A program made the translations under genes and the position numbers. 64,000 bases of DNA from Tamarix chinensis (lineage: Eukaryota > Streptophyta > Magnoliopsida > Caryophyllales > Tamaricaceae). Within the stretch, counting starts at the first letter, position 1. Every line of letters begins with the position of its first letter. The notes under the pieces were generated by a model. The model had not been told where the DNA came from and ran no database searches. It saw only the letters and a list, made by a program, of their open reading frames with translations. The stretch covers positions 32,772,753-32,836,752 of the forward strand of contig CM060181.1 in the NCBI GenBank assembly GCA_030549775.1. Direction: 5' to 3'. Positions 11,140 to 22,738 of this stretch are shown piece after piece.

Positions 11140-11560
11140 TGTTAAAATGCCTTGAATTCATAATTATTTGGTTTCGGTTTGGGTAACTTGATCTAACCTG
11201 ATCTCTATAATGGGACCTGTTTGGTTTGACTGTTGTTGAAATTTTTCGTCACCATTGTAGTCAACATTAAACAACGCCAGTTACATTTTTTATGGTGCTA
11301 TTAATGCTCATCAGTTACATGTATTAGTTATGTCAATTATGTTTTAATAGTTGAATGGCCAACATTAAAATGCAATTAAGTCCACATTATACATCAATTT
11401 CTGTACTAGATTTTATTTATGTCATCGCCTCACATAATAAAATCAATATCTCTCTTTCTAGTTTCTACCAAGTAACATAACATTTGTGGACCACATAAAT
11501 TCTCTGTGTTCGATGTTTGATTTTTCTATTATATTTTTTGTATTTGTTAAAACTTGTATA
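11140..11560 (+). mobile_element. Copia 3' LTR
   Basis: It begins TGTTAAAATGCC right after the polypurine tract and shares the TTTCTGTACT, GCCTCACATAATAAAA and TAACATAACATTTGT landmarks with the inverted fragment at 7769-8003. The exact 3' end is uncertain, near 11545-11560. A CTCTGTGTTC block is typical of copia U5. Confidence 0.7.
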
Positions 11561-11680
11561 GTTTGAAACAAGCTTTAAGGAAAAAAAATTCCAAGCTTAC
11601 TTAGGCCCTACAAGCTGTTGGCCATGTTCAGAAAAAGAATGATTACCCAATTTCTTAAGAAATGACATAATCAAATAACC

Positions 11681-12291
11681 ATTGTTGTTTACGTGGACGA
11701 TATCTTACGAACAAGTTCCGACCCAGCAGAAATTGATCATTTTGAGGGATTATTTGCACTCATCATTCAAAATTAAAGAACTGGGTGAACTGCATTACTT
11801 ATTAGGTCTGACAGCCTTTCAGTTGAAAGAGGATGCTCCTCTTACTTGAAAAAAATGCACTCATGATCTTCTCACTACAGTTGCATTGCCCAAGTCCAAG
11901 CAGACATGTACTTGTTTTCCAATTAACGTAAGATGTTACATGATGGTTGTCCTCTACAAGATAATCCTACTCTGCACATGTTTAGTGGGAAACTCAATTA
12001 CATAACAGATGCTACGCCAGACCTAGCTTATATGGTACAATTTTTAAGTCATTTCTCGCAAGAATCTCAACTTCCCCATCTTCACGTGTTATCTCATGTC
12101 CTTAGATATGTCCAGAGCACCATGTGAAATGGCACTATTTTGAAAGGATTGTATTAGCTTAGTTTTCTGGCATTTTCTACTACGGATTGGAATTCATGTC
12201 CCATTTCTCGAAGGTTAATTTCAGGCATTTTAATTCTACTTGGCAATTCTCCTACCAGCTGGAAATCAAAAAAGCAAAGTTATACAATTAA
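11681..12291 (+). pseudogene. Second copia element: RT end and RNase H start
   Basis: It opens with the RT active site IVVYVDDIL at 11681-11707, then (K)ELGELHYLL at about 11777, the thumb. The region 11969-12120 encodes MFSGKLNYITDATPDLAYMV and SHFSQESQLPHLHV, the R-x-L-(V/I)-G-(K/R)-L-x-Y-L-x-x-T-R-P-D-(I/L)-(A/S) signature. RNase H starts at about 12178 ([20 protein letters not shown] then [12 protein letters not shown]) and is interrupted after 12291. Sequence differs from the element upstream, so this is another copia lineage. 5' domains are absent. Confidence 0.75.
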
Positions 12292-12726
12292 ATAACGTTC
12301 CCCTTATAGTATATCGACCACTATTTAATGGAATTTGGGTCAACCGATAAGTGAAATAGCCAATATGCAACGGATTAAAATTTCACAAATTTATCACGGA
12401 TATATTGAATATCAAAAAATACCGTCCATAAATCAAGTAATATCATCAATTAATCCAATAGTTATTGTGAAATCCTAGACCTACTAAAAAAGCATACATA
12501 ATAATTTCTTATTATTTATTTACTATAATTATCTTGAACCAAGTGACAATTGAATAATAATAAAGTATTGTTATTTATTAACTTCACATCTACCAAGGAT
12601 AATTTAACATATTATAAAATAAATAAAAAATCACGCTACAACAACCACAACAAGTAAATTATTGTTCGCAATGCTCTAATACCGCGACACAATCACGACC
12701 GTGATTTCATTGCTTGAGTAGGGCAT
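12292..12726. mobile_element. About 435-bp insertion splitting the RNase H
   Basis: RNase H reading stops after the S-W-K-S-K-K-Q block and resumes at 12727 with SKSSSKAE, so the intervening AT-rich DNA is an insertion. Its last 130 bp match repeat R1 at 3490-3705, including a minus-strand GGTATTAGAGC block (12673-12683) like a tRNA primer site. No terminal inverted repeats or clear target duplication were found. It could be a truncated non-autonomous LTR element. Confidence 0.55.
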
Positions 12727-13050
12727 TGTGTCCAAGTCTTCATCTAAAGCTGAATGCAGGTCATTATATAAAGCTGCAGCATATCCTTTGGTTGGTGCAG
12801 CTGCTTGAAGAGCTTGGCATTACTTTTTTAAAGCCCTTTAACCTTCACTGTGACAATCAATCAGCTTCGCGTATAGCAAAGAATCGAGTTTTTCATGAAA
12901 GGACTAACATATTAGGTGATAGATGTTTTGCTTCAGCTCACCTACTTACCTATTCATGCCAAGTTATCAGACGTTTTTATTGCCTTCTACTCAGCTACGA
13001 ATGTACAATGAGGATCCATTCCAAGCTCGAGGAGGTCACTTGAACATACT
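12727..13050 (+). pseudogene. Second copia element: RNase H end
   Basis: Blocks SKSSSKAE, LLEELGITFLKPFNLHCDNQ, SASRIAKNRVFHERTN are the C-terminal half of copia RNase H, with catalytic D in C-D-N-Q and the conserved H-E-R-T. After HERTN the frame degrades; a GEDPF-like NEDPFQARGGH at about 13006-13038 resembles the element tail. It continues the protein interrupted at 12291. Confidence 0.75.
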
Positions 13051-13149
13051 GCCCCAGTTAGCAAGTAAGGCCAACACAGATGCCAACTCATCAAATCTTT
13101 TAACCAATGAGTCAAACATATTCAAGATCAGTTAGTCTATTAACAGATC

Positions 13150-13332
13150 CGAATATATTTCCTTTTTTGTTTACTTGTAAATATCTTAGCTCAGCTCAAT
13201 AGTCAATAGAGCTTGTCCGTGTATATATAATCATTAGTTAGTGATGTACAATTGATCATGTCATAAATAAATAAATAATAATAACCCTTTCTCTCCTCCC
13301 TCGTTGTTAAGCATTTGCAAACTGATCTACCA
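13150..13332 (+). mobile_element. Probable LTR of the second copia element
   Basis: AGAGCTTGTCCGTGTATATA followed by CTCTCCTCCCTCG and CTGATCTACCA resembles the R-U5 region of short copia LTRs that end just before a tRNA primer site. A TATATA stretch is present. The start could not be fixed. Confidence 0.45.
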
Positions 13333-13344
13333 TGGTGTAAGAGC
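13333..13344 (+). other. Primer-site-like sequence after the LTR
   Basis: TGGTGTAAGAGC differs from the initiator-Met tRNA complement TGGTATCAGAGC at a few positions. A primer site belongs after a 5' LTR, yet this LTR lies downstream of pol, so the layout suggests a tandem or recombined element whose second internal region is missing. Confidence 0.4.
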
Positions 13345-14439
13345 AAATACTAAATAATTGGCATTCATAATTATGGAACCGATTGTTCTTCATTTAAAAA
13401 GGATCTCCCACAAAATTGAAGACAAACGGATGGTTACGTTGCTAGTTATAGATGAAACGTACCATACAAGCTACTAAACGTACGTGCATGTGAATGGCGT
13501 GCATGGAGTGCATGGCTACGTGTATAGGGAGAATATGTGCAACTTGGACGTGTGTAATTATTGATTTAGCTCATTAATTAATTAAGTAGTAGGGTTGGAT
13601 ATTAGCTAAAGAATAAAGTTGGCATAAAGTAGCATAATATCTTTTAGCTTGGTATCTTTTGAATTATGCTTTTTAGCTAAGTGGTAGATTGGTTATATAA
13701 AGCCATTGAAGTCACGATTAGAAGTAGTTGATGATCAAGTATTGAAGTTGAATGCAATTGGAATTCTATGTGAGTTCAATTCAAGTTGAATCGAATCTGT
13801 GTGAACAATTAATCTTGAAACCTTAATCTCTTTGTCTGTGTGAATTAGAGAATAAGTTCTATCTTTTCTATTATCCACAATCCACGTTTTTTTAGCCATC
13901 ACCATCATCCAAACACCGCCCAAATCGAAGCCTAATTGAAACCCTAAACCGGTTCTACCATTCGAAACCCTAACCCAAAAATTCGAACCATAACCTAACC
14001 CTAACCTCTATTTCGAAGCTAAAACCCTAACCCTAAGCCGCGAAATCATCTTACATTAAACCCTAACCTTTGAATCATCATCATCAACAACACATCATTG
14101 TCGAATCAACATCATAATCATCTCATCACATTCGAACCATCATCATCATTCATCCATCACCACTGAATCATAATCATCCTATTTGATTAATCATCAGCAT
14201 TAGTTTACCTTGTTCGAATACCTTTATCATCCATTCATCATTTTCGAAGCTTCTTCTTCTTAGTCTCAACATAACCGAACATCAATATCACACAATTGAG
14301 GATTCCATACTCCCACACACATCATACCATCTATGATGAAGCCTCAATTATGGAATGTACCAGCAAGGAGTTAACTACATCAGTGTACTACTGCCATAGC
14401 TCTATGACGAAAAATGTAAGTCGAGGATGTTATTAAACC
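13345..14439. other. Spacer with CCCTAA-rich patch
   Basis: No gene supported. At 13938-14075 there are dispersed AACCCTAA and CCCTAACC motifs, degenerate and not in tandem register, so this is not an interstitial telomere array. From 14090 to 14280 ATCATC repeats dominate. Confidence 0.45.
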
Positions 14440-14912
14440 ACTTACAGCGGCGCAAGCAGCAAACATAATGTGCATTCCACGGGCTCCAACTTCCAGAGCC
14501 GGTGCTGCCCCAATTCTCCGAGCTAGGTCAACATCTCTGCATCACTATGTACAGCGTCAATTCCATTGGATAAGTGGAATCCCCAGCCTCAAGTCTGATA
14601 TCCATTCACCATATCAGCCCAATCGGACGGTAACGCTTGCGCGGTCCACGCTTAGAGGCGTTAAACTATGATCAATTTGAAAAGCTTGACAAATTAGGTG
14701 TTCACAAAAAATAGCTTCAGACCGATGCCGAGGTCTCTGAGAGCTCCGGGAGTGACGACACTGCGTTCAATTTGACTCATCGGACCGAGTTTCTCCTTGA
14801 TAATCATGCAGAAGAGAAATTCTACGAGTCTGGCTTCGATTTTTTTGTTAGGGTTTTTGTAGAACAGCCATAACCGATCGTCACAACTATAGAACCATAC
14901 GCAGATTTGCAA
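14440..14912 (-). pseudogene. GH3 beta-glucan exohydrolase (beta-glucosidase) pseudogene, N-terminal part
   Basis: The minus strand carries the opening of a plant GH3 enzyme, which releases glucose from beta-glucans in the cell wall. From 14912 the reading gives FYKNPNKKIEARL, then EKLGPMSQIERSVVTPGALR and DLGIG. This matches the family start (Y-K-(N/D)-P-x-x-x-I-E-x-R-(I/V)-x-D-L-L-x-R-M-(T)-x-x-E-K-(I/L)-G-Q-M-(T)-Q-I-E-R). After a damaged stretch ADMVNGYQ, GIPLI and YGIDAVH (split by frameshifts) are the substrate-pocket strand. ARRIGAAPALEVGARGMHIM then FAACAAV matches R-R-I-G-x-A-T-A-L-E-V-R-A-T-G-I-x-Y-x-F-A-P-C. It ends at a GTAAGT donor-like site (14440-14445); the following P-R-W-G-R exon is not found. 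The segment between DAVH and ARRIG is deleted. Base composition is richer in GC than its neighbours. It is a dead gene fragment. Confidence 0.82.
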
Positions 14913-15568
14913 TAGTAAAGGCAGATTGCTACAGACGAAGCAAACTCTCAGACCGTCGAGTTACGTACAGAGATGAGTTCCGTCAACAGGCAGGCTAGCA
15001 GGTGAGGGTCCAGAGCACATTGCAACGAGTCAAATCTGATTGGCGCACTAAAAGCAGCGGGAAAATATTAGTGGAAAAATTAGTTTGACATCCGATTGAG
15101 GAGAATTAATAAGATAAAAATAAATATGATATTAAAATATTTAATGTAAATATAAAATATTTTATATATATATATATAATTATATTAATATATAATTAAT
15201 TATGTATAAATATATAGATAATATTCTTTATATGTATAAGTAAATTGGATACTACAAAAAATAAACTAAATAATAAATAGATTGTTCAACTTTAAATAGT
15301 TTTACATAAATTGACTTCAAAATAATTTTTCCAATATTAGCAGTAGCTTACTTATAATAGAACAGTAGAAGTTGTCTATCCGCCTAATGTTTAGGGTCGG
15401 AAAAGAATTACATTGTTCCGAAAGCAGTTCCCGAATTGACTTAAAAGTTTAATTTATGTTGTTTGTTTTAATATATAAGTGGATCTTAATTTTTAAATTT
15501 AAACTCTTTTATTAATTGATTTAAGTTTTAATATAAAGAAATAAATTTAGTTCATCTATAGTAGTAAT
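14913..15568. other. Spacer upstream of the GH3 relic
   Basis: 14913-15060 has the same balanced composition as the GH3 relic and may be its upstream exon or leader, but no protein match is visible. 15061-15568 is very AT-rich with TATATA runs near 15160. Nothing else is seen. Confidence 0.4.
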
Positions 15569-16165
15569 TAGAGGTGTTCAAAAATCGAATATTCGATAAA
15601 AAGTTTTGGATATTTAAACGATCAGATATATTCAAAAAAAATTTCGAATATCCGACACTTTGGATCAGAAAAGAATAATCTATCAGATATCTAAAACTTT
15701 CGAATAGACTATAATTGAGAAATGTTAGATAAAAAAAATATTCGATTGAAAAATAAAAAATGATCCAATTTGAACAAATATGATCTAATAATTTGATTTG
15801 AGTATTAAATTACATTATATTCAATTAGTAATTCCAAATTTTTAATAATAATTAAATATTTAATCAAAATAATAATTAAAAAGTATAAAATTTACTTACA
15901 ATAAACACTCATTATAAAATATGCGCGCGCGCACACACACACACATACATGATTATATAAAATAAAATTTTATGAAAATAAATAGTGTTTAGAGTGTATA
16001 TGTATATAATTTATCATATAGGATATTATTTGTATTTGTTGGGTTGGATATCCAATTTATTTGATATTTTATTTATCGGATATTTAATTTTAAAAAAATA
16101 TCATATCGGTTATTTATTTTTTCAGATTGGATCAATTTAGATACCGGATAATATGAACAGTTCTA
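15569..16165. mobile_element. hAT-type MITE, 597 bp
   Basis: The ends are inverted: TAGAGGTGTTCAAAAATC at left and, read inward from the right, TAGAACTGTTCATATTATC. Flanks are GTAGTAAT (15561-15568) and GTACTAAT (16166-16173), a 7/8 match to an 8-bp hAT target duplication. The interior is AT-rich with repeated GATATCC/CGAATA motifs near both ends. No coding capacity. The TAGRGGTGTTCAA end is one I associate with plant non-autonomous hAT elements. Confidence 0.75.
15923..15944. repeat. (GC)n(AC)n dinucleotide repeat
   Basis: Alternating purine-pyrimidine GCGCGC then ACACAC inside the hAT-type MITE. Such tracts can adopt Z-DNA; here it is most likely a simple microsatellite. Confidence 0.9.
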
Positions 16166-16173
16166 GTACTAAT

Positions 16174-17399
16174 CTTGATTTATGTAAATAATAGACTCAT
16201 AAGTTTAATTTATTAAAATCTAAGCGAACGTCATTAATTTAGTTAAATGAATTAAAAAATCTCAATATTAGACTTATTTATTAAAAAAGTAAAGTATAAG
16301 ATTGACTATATTCAACTCAACTCATTTACACCATCACTAAAGCTTACTTTGTTAAATTAACGTTTGACATAATCATTATTATATAAAGTCAGGTTTAATG
16401 GTTATATTTTGGGATGAGCTCTTTGTATAGGAGGCATTTGTCATTTACCTCGTATAGTTGACCACAAGATGATGTCACATTTGGTATATAAGGAGTTCCC
16501 TCTTTTTCCCGCACTTATGTATTGCTTATAAATAAATAAATAAAAAGGATCTATAATACCTTGAAATTCTAATAACCTAATTTATCTAAGATCTTATTCA
16601 TTTAGAAATCAAATATCTTGTCTCCTCAGTCATTCCCATATTTCCAAATACATGTTATATTTATGTAACGTTTTATTTTAAACATTTTTACTTTTCCCAC
16701 AAGTTTAACTCTTGTGAATTAATCTGAGATAATACAGATAGCATACTTCATCTGGTGCATCTTTATCCAACTATACCGATGCTCCTTCTTGTTACCGAGT
16801 ATCCTAATCATATTTGAAGTGTTAAAAGGAGATTAGGACAAAAAAATGATTTATTAATAATTCATGTAACACTTATTCATGTTTTGCGCTTTGATTCAAT
16901 TCTTCTATCATTTGAAAATTCTAAAACTTCAGAGTATTCATCATTTTGATATTTTGGAGTTAAAAATACTTTACTCTTACTTGTATTATTCCTATAATTT
17001 ATTCATTGTTCTCAATATGAATATTCCACTGAAACTTCATTTTATGTACATCATTCTATTCTATTTTGTGTCAAACTAAATCCTAGCCTTCTAATGGTTC
17101 TAACATATGATCTAAACCTTTGTTTTTAGTCTTCAATTACATGCCTGAATTCACCCCCAAATAGGTAAATACGATGAATATTCTCTTTGATTTTGTAATC
17201 CAAAACTCATTATTACTATATATTATCTAATATATCATACCTTGAACCATAAATTGGTCCATTTCATTCAAACCATGTGTGAGCCTTCAAGGCTTGCACG
17301 TCCACTTTTGGCCCAAACCACCAATGGCCTTTCCTTGTTTTAGCCATAAAAATCTAATATTATCTACCTATTATACAATATGAAAGAATATTCTATAAT
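16174..17399. other. Unassigned AT-rich spacer
   Basis: No gene or element supported. A 66-codon plus-strand open stretch (16879-17079) is rich in Ile, Leu, Tyr and Phe, as expected from AT-rich DNA, and has no recognisable motif. Confidence 0.45.
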
Positions 17400-17640
17400 C
17401 TCAGCGGATCATCGTTCCTTATTAAGACTATCTAATTGGAACTTGGTACGGATCGTCGTTTTGAAGTCTTCACAAGACATTGACATTCCTCCTTGCCCAT
17501 ACTGATTTACCCACTAGGTGTCACCAACTCCTCAAAAAAATAAACCTCTAATGCTGACCTTCTGAGTAGGAGGACAATCGCCTACCTCATACATCCTGTT
17601 CATGTCCCAAATCCATGCATTCAGGATGACTGGATCCTTA
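17400..17640 (-). pseudogene. Ty3/gypsy gag relic
   Basis: From about 17636 the minus strand reads DPVILNAWIWDMNRMYEV, GDCPPTQKVSIRG then Leu-Phe, and, after stops, CEDFKTTIRTKF. This matches the Retrotrans_gag pattern (D-P-x-x-x-x-x-W-(I/L)-x-x-M-x-x-(I/M)-F/Y...C-P-x-x-x-K-V...W-x-x-F-x-x-x-(F/I)-x-x-x-(Y/F)). It lies about 420 bp after the primer site at 18058-18069, the usual leader length, so both belong to one element with LTR H. Pol is absent to the left. Stops break the reading. Confidence 0.65.
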
Positions 17641-18057
17641 TCACTGGCGTAGATTGGCGAGTGATGTCCTGTAATTCTATAAAGGTAGTCATCTCTGATA
17701 CTCTCCTATGGGTAATGAAGAGGTAGTGGCGGAGACTAAAGCGATGATGGTGGCTGCCTAATAAACTCGATGAAAACCTCAAAATTCTTTTATAAATGAC
17801 TAACGTGGTCGTTAAGTGCCATGGTGATCTAGCTGTAAGGAAAAAATAAGTTAGGAGGAATATTCCTAGCTTAGTAGCATATATTGCATATAAGTACATT
17901 CAAAAGGCCACCTTTGCTACCCATTCTTGATTTATTACAAATTAATATGGTTTTCAAAGACTCGAGTTTTTCAAAATATAAAATAGATCGACAAAATAAG
18001 ACAAAGCATTGTTTGAAAATTGAATTTTGAAAATAAAACACAGTAATCAAAACTAAA

Positions 18058-18069
18058 GCTCTGATACCA
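18058..18069 (-). other. Perfect initiator-Met tRNA primer site
   Basis: On the minus strand this is TGGTATCAGAGC, the exact complement of the plant initiator-Met tRNA 3' end. It is three bases from the LTR end (TTACA, minus strand), the same spacing as at 56891-56902. Confidence 0.85.
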
Positions 18070-18072
18070 ACT

Positions 18073-20340
18073 TGTAATACCACAAAATTTACTACTAAAA
18101 AAATTTCATTTTTAACGGAAGCATAATACAAAATAGCTAAGTGTTACCACCATGATTGACATAAGTATGTCTTAATATACCATCCTTACATCAATCATAA
18201 GGAAATACAATTAGAATGTAAAACGTGATAAATAGAAAATGAGAGGATATTTTTAAACCTAAATATGAGTCGGAGATTAACTTTGAGTACAATATCCAAA
18301 ATATATAAAAAGGAATACAGTGGAGCTAAGAGTTCAAAAATGTATCCGGATACAGTTAACATTTGGATAACATGACTCTACGCCCTAACCCTAATACATA
18401 ATTCGTTTCTTCACACATAAGGCATTATAAGTTGCAAAATCATCCAATAAGTCCTCATCGACCTACATATAGACATGGGAGTCATCTGCTCATGGAAATA
18501 AGTAGTACCTATAAAAAAGGATGATTAGTATACTACATGCTAAGATAATAATATAATCGAGTAATGGATACATGTAATTTCATGCATTCATAGGATAAAA
18601 TAAGCATACATGCAAAATACATAAAATAATGCATGGTAATTATTAGCCCATCTCTCATTATTAGATATAACATATATAAGCCTTTTCTTTATGTTGAGTT
18701 TAGAGACCCCACTATTATTAATTCAGTGGAATGAAATGAAGCACCTCTTAAAGACAACACACCTGAGCTACTATTATCGTCCGCTGGAACAAACCCAACA
18801 CTTCTCAGAGAAAAAAATACCCAAACATTATTTTTAAACCGGTGGAATAGTCTAAATCACCTCTTAAGGACAACATACTTGAACCACTAGTATCTTTCAT
18901 TGGAATGGACACTACACCTATATCCTAATTCACGTAATCTTTCACTTTGAATGATTAATGTCTTATACATTTATACTTATCTCTAAATCATATTATCATT
19001 CACATTAAGTATAAACCTCCACTATTATTAATTATGTGGAACAGACTGATGTACTTCTTAGGAAAAAATACTCCTTAGCTACTATTATCGTCTGATGGAA
19101 CAAACATGTATAAACACTTCATCCCAACTCATGTGGTCTTTTATATTAAATGATTAATATCTTATACAGTGTTTAAAAATTCAAGATTATCATGCAGGAC
19201 TTATATAGATATGTGTAACATGTAATTGGGAACACGTAAGCACAACCATAATGTTATCAAGGCTATCTTAAAGAAATAGGTCTGTAATTCCCAAAATATT
19301 ATGAATATAATTCTCAGCACATTTTTGTTCCATTTCCCCTCCCAAAATCACCAAAATTCCAATTTTAACCTTGATTGACCAAAATACCCTTTTTTTTTTT
19401 TACCAAAACCTCGTGATATCACATTAGGTAACTTGTATTTTACTCAATCTATCATTTTATCACATTACTTATAGGATATCAGATAACACCCTCAAATATT
19501 ATTAGGCTAATATTATTTCCCATATTACCATCAAATGGTCATAATGTCCTTATGATGCTCATATTTTCCTATAGGCCTTATGAATCCCAAAATTAATATA
19601 TTTTAATCCCCCGATATTTATATGAGATACATAACTCCAAATATATACATGAATACCACATATTCAACATCATACCCAAATATATACTTTCACATTTTCC
19701 TCACTTTCAAGCCATCATATCATAATCAACATCCATATAACATTACTAAAATGATATCACATACAAATACACGTTACATATATAAGCCTAACTACGATAT
19801 GTATCCTTAACAATAAGGACACTAGGATTTGAGCACAAAATCCTACACCGCCTCCTCCGAGATCATAGGAAGATTACCTATGAACACAAGAATAATCCAT
19901 AATTAGAATTTAATAATACGATAAGGGGGAAATGAAGGTAAAAGAGGGTGGAAATAGAAATAACCAAAATCAAAGGAAAACTTTGGCTACATGGAAGTAT
20001 GGTGGAATAGATGGTGGTGATATGGTGGTGTAAAAGTGGAACATGGGTGTGCTAAAGGGGTAGCATGGTTTTGCCAAAGAAGCAACAAAGGCGTGGCATG
20101 CAGTGCATGAATAGACTAAGTGTAGGGAATATGCACAGTCAGATGGTGTGAGGTTTGCACGATCTTGTACGAAAGTGTGGTTCATGCTAGTGTGTTCTAG
20201 TGCGCATTTAGTTAAAAAAAATTGGTAGGGTGAGTTTAAATTGGTGAACACACCATAGCTCATACAAGTATACATGGTCACCCCAAGTAATAAAGAGGTA
20301 AGAGGATGTCTATCCCACAAGGACTAAGAGGAGTGAATTA
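18073..20340 (-). mobile_element. Long gypsy LTR H
   Basis: Read on the minus strand the LTR ends GTGGTATTACA just before the primer site. Its last 100 bases (GGTAACACT, TTATGCTTCC, GAAATTTTTT, AGTAGTAAATTTT) align with the end of LTR D. It shares the hairpin pair at 18486-18535 and CCAC...GTGG repeats at 18709-18729 and 19019-19039 with the other long LTRs. Around 19330-19400, reversed GGGTATTTTGGT repeats resemble the minisatellite of LTR D. The 5' end was not found; 20340 is an estimate. Confidence 0.6.
18486..18535 (-). promoter_or_regulatory. LTR H hairpin pair
   Basis: Minus strand, 5' to 3': TAGTATACTA (18526-18535), a 5-bp inverted repeat, then about 20 nt later CTACTTAT-TTCC-ATGAGCAG (18486-18505), which pairs except for one A/C mismatch and includes one G-U pair. 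Equivalent hairpins occur at the same place in LTRs B, D and F. Confidence 0.55.
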
Positions 20341-22738
20341 TGCTTGCTAAAGTTGAGTATCCTATGAACCTACTGATGTAACAAATTCTAATGAGGTCAT
20401 GTTGACAATATAAGAAATATTTAAGTACGTAGAGAGTTAACAGATTCAATGCAAGATAGATGTGAGGGAAATCATGAGGAAGAGTCATGAAGTGGAGATG
20501 TTAGCTCTCAGGTGTGCACCCTGTGACAATTCATAGCATGTCGAGCTTGATTGATATTAATCCTCCTAACCTTACTGGGTTTCACTCAATGAAGAAACAT
20601 ACTCTCAAGCCGTCTCCATAATGGTAGGCCCTAGCAATGTCACACAATAAAGGTTGAAGGATTAATGATAGGGTTTCTTCACTTCTCGGTGCCAACCCTA
20701 TCACCCTTTTGTCATCGTAGATTTTGTACACTATCTAGTTGATGCAGAATTTAGTCAGGTACCTAATGCGTCCAACATTCAACACTCAGACATTTTTAGC
20801 ATAACAAAATGAAATATCATTACGACCAATAGGATTAGAAATGTCAAGATTACATAAATAAGGCTATTGACTCTTCCTTTCGCCAGAAGTTAGCCGAGAC
20901 TAAACTTCTTCCAACCAACATAAAATATAGAAGCAAAAGAAGGGAAGGAATAAGGAGATCACAATTTCCCAACCCCTATCTATCCTAATCACTCCTTCTT
21001 CTTTTTCTTCTCTTAGTGAGCTCTATTGGGACTCTATCCTTTCTTCCCTTACTTCACTGCTCTTCCATCATCATTATTATTTTCCTCTCTTTTTGGAATC
21101 CTTGATTTTCTTCTTTTCCAATTGAAGGATCCCTTCTCCCTTCCTCTCATTTTGTTCTCTATACTCTTTTGCCTGGTGTTAGAATTAAAACCAAAGAGTA
21201 CAAATGTGAATGTAAGTCTCTTAACTCTTTGTATACTGAATTAAAGAATGCAGAAGAAGTTTTAGTAATATTCCTTAAAGAAATTCAAGAATAATTGTGC
21301 TATATCAAGAAGAAAGAAAAGCTAATAGAAAACTTGAGAAGAGAGGAATAAGAAAAATAGGAGTGAGGACTTGTCTTATATTACCCGAGATATATTTCAA
21401 TCAATATTCTATACCTCTTAACAGGTATATATATACTACTGCATTCGTAAGTCTAAGCTAGTTGCTAGATAATGGACTTGAGTTAATGGGCTGAATAACA
21501 TAAGCCCAAAAAACCAAACCAGCTTTATACACTAATTACATGCAGACAAAACTAAGTAATATAATACATGATAATAGCTTATATATATACTCATAAGTGA
21601 AGTCAATATTCTCCTACGCCTGGGGTATTCATACCATGCATCTATGCAGTTAGGACAATGATTTCCTGGCTCTAGAATGGTCAGCTACACCCAAATGTCA
21701 AGTGGTTTTACCCAATTGTCATGTGGCAATGTCCTGTAGTGGTCCCCAAGTGAATGCTTCCATATTTAGAAAATGCGTGCATACTACTTTTTTTATTGGC
21801 ATACAAACTTGTGGTGGTGACCTAGGCATCAACTCTCCTATGGTCTTGATAGGGTAAGAGATGATCTAAGACGTTAGGGGTCATCATTCCTGCATATATC
21901 TTGAAAGTAGCTTGGTGAACACAATTAGCCTATGAGAAATCATAAAAGTGGGGCATGTTGTGAGTTAATAGGATAAGGAAGCTATTTTTATATTAAACTC
22001 ATGCGAGATCTCAAAAGGTGGAAAATCATATAGAACCACATCCTATAAAAAAATAATTAAATAAATGATGTTTGTAGGGTCATTTGATTAACTCAAATAC
22101 ACTCATATCAAAGTGCACGTGCGAGAAGGAATGGATTATGCATGGTTGTGTATGAACCTGTGTCTGGGTTGTGCGAGCACTCACTATTGGGGAGTGAAAG
22201 GGTGTATGGGTTTTATACGAAAACTATATAATATGGAACAACTGGGTATTTCGAGAATGCATGGTCACATGCCTCAATGAAAACTGATAGAGCGTAATGG
22301 TGTAGAAGAAAAAAGAAAGCAATTGACGTGGTGACGGTTAAAAATGATAAGAGGGGATGAAACGGTGGTATTGATGGTAGGTTTTTGAAGGAAACAGTGT
22401 TTCTTGGTGCTTAGTGGTGGTGCATGGTGGTGATGATGTTTGTAGATTGGCAAACAAGGTAGGAGGAATAAGGAGAAGAGGAAGGGTGCTCAGGAGTTTG
22501 CTTGACATAAAGGGAGGGATTGATCTAGTCAGGCATTAGATTAGCCTTAGTATGAAGGTGTATATATGTAGAGACGTGTGTATAGTGAAGGATTGGCAGG
22601 GATGGTGCACAATCAGGGTATTGGTTTTTGGCAGAAATTCAACGGGACATATCCTCTGAGATGTAGTAGATGATAGTTGATGATAGTGAGGGTAGGCGTT
22701 GTGTATGATAATGGATGTATTATCCTTCACATTGCTTT
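20341..22738. other. Unassigned, repeat-like
   Basis: No gene could be supported. Purine-rich plus-strand tracts near 22320-22510 (reversed pyrimidine tracts) look like the leader regions of the long LTRs elsewhere in the window, so this may be further minus-strand LTR debris; no ends were found. The open stretches at 21026-21244 and 22536-22760 are low complexity. Confidence 0.4.

Larger units (their letters stand above)
7424..11560 (+). mobile_element. Decayed Ty1/copia element with inverted 5' part
   Basis: Domain order on the plus strand is protease, integrase, reverse transcriptase, RNase H, polypurine tract and 3' LTR (8041-11560). The 5' portion (LTR end, primer site, gag) is present next to it but on the minus strand (7424-8003). 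Flipping only that segment restores the canonical order LTR-primer site-gag-protease-integrase-RT-RNase H-LTR. The integrase-before-RT order identifies the copia superfamily. Every domain carries stops or frameshifts. The simplest reading is one element that suffered an internal inversion; two independent fragments remain possible. Confidence 0.75.

Noticed and set aside
13938..14075. Telomere-type CCCTAA array
   Set aside because: Motifs are scattered and out of register, not a tandem array.
19970..20320. 116-codon minus-strand open frame as a gene
   Set aside because: It lies in LTR H, in its leader-like part; no recognisable domain and composition typical of the LTR.
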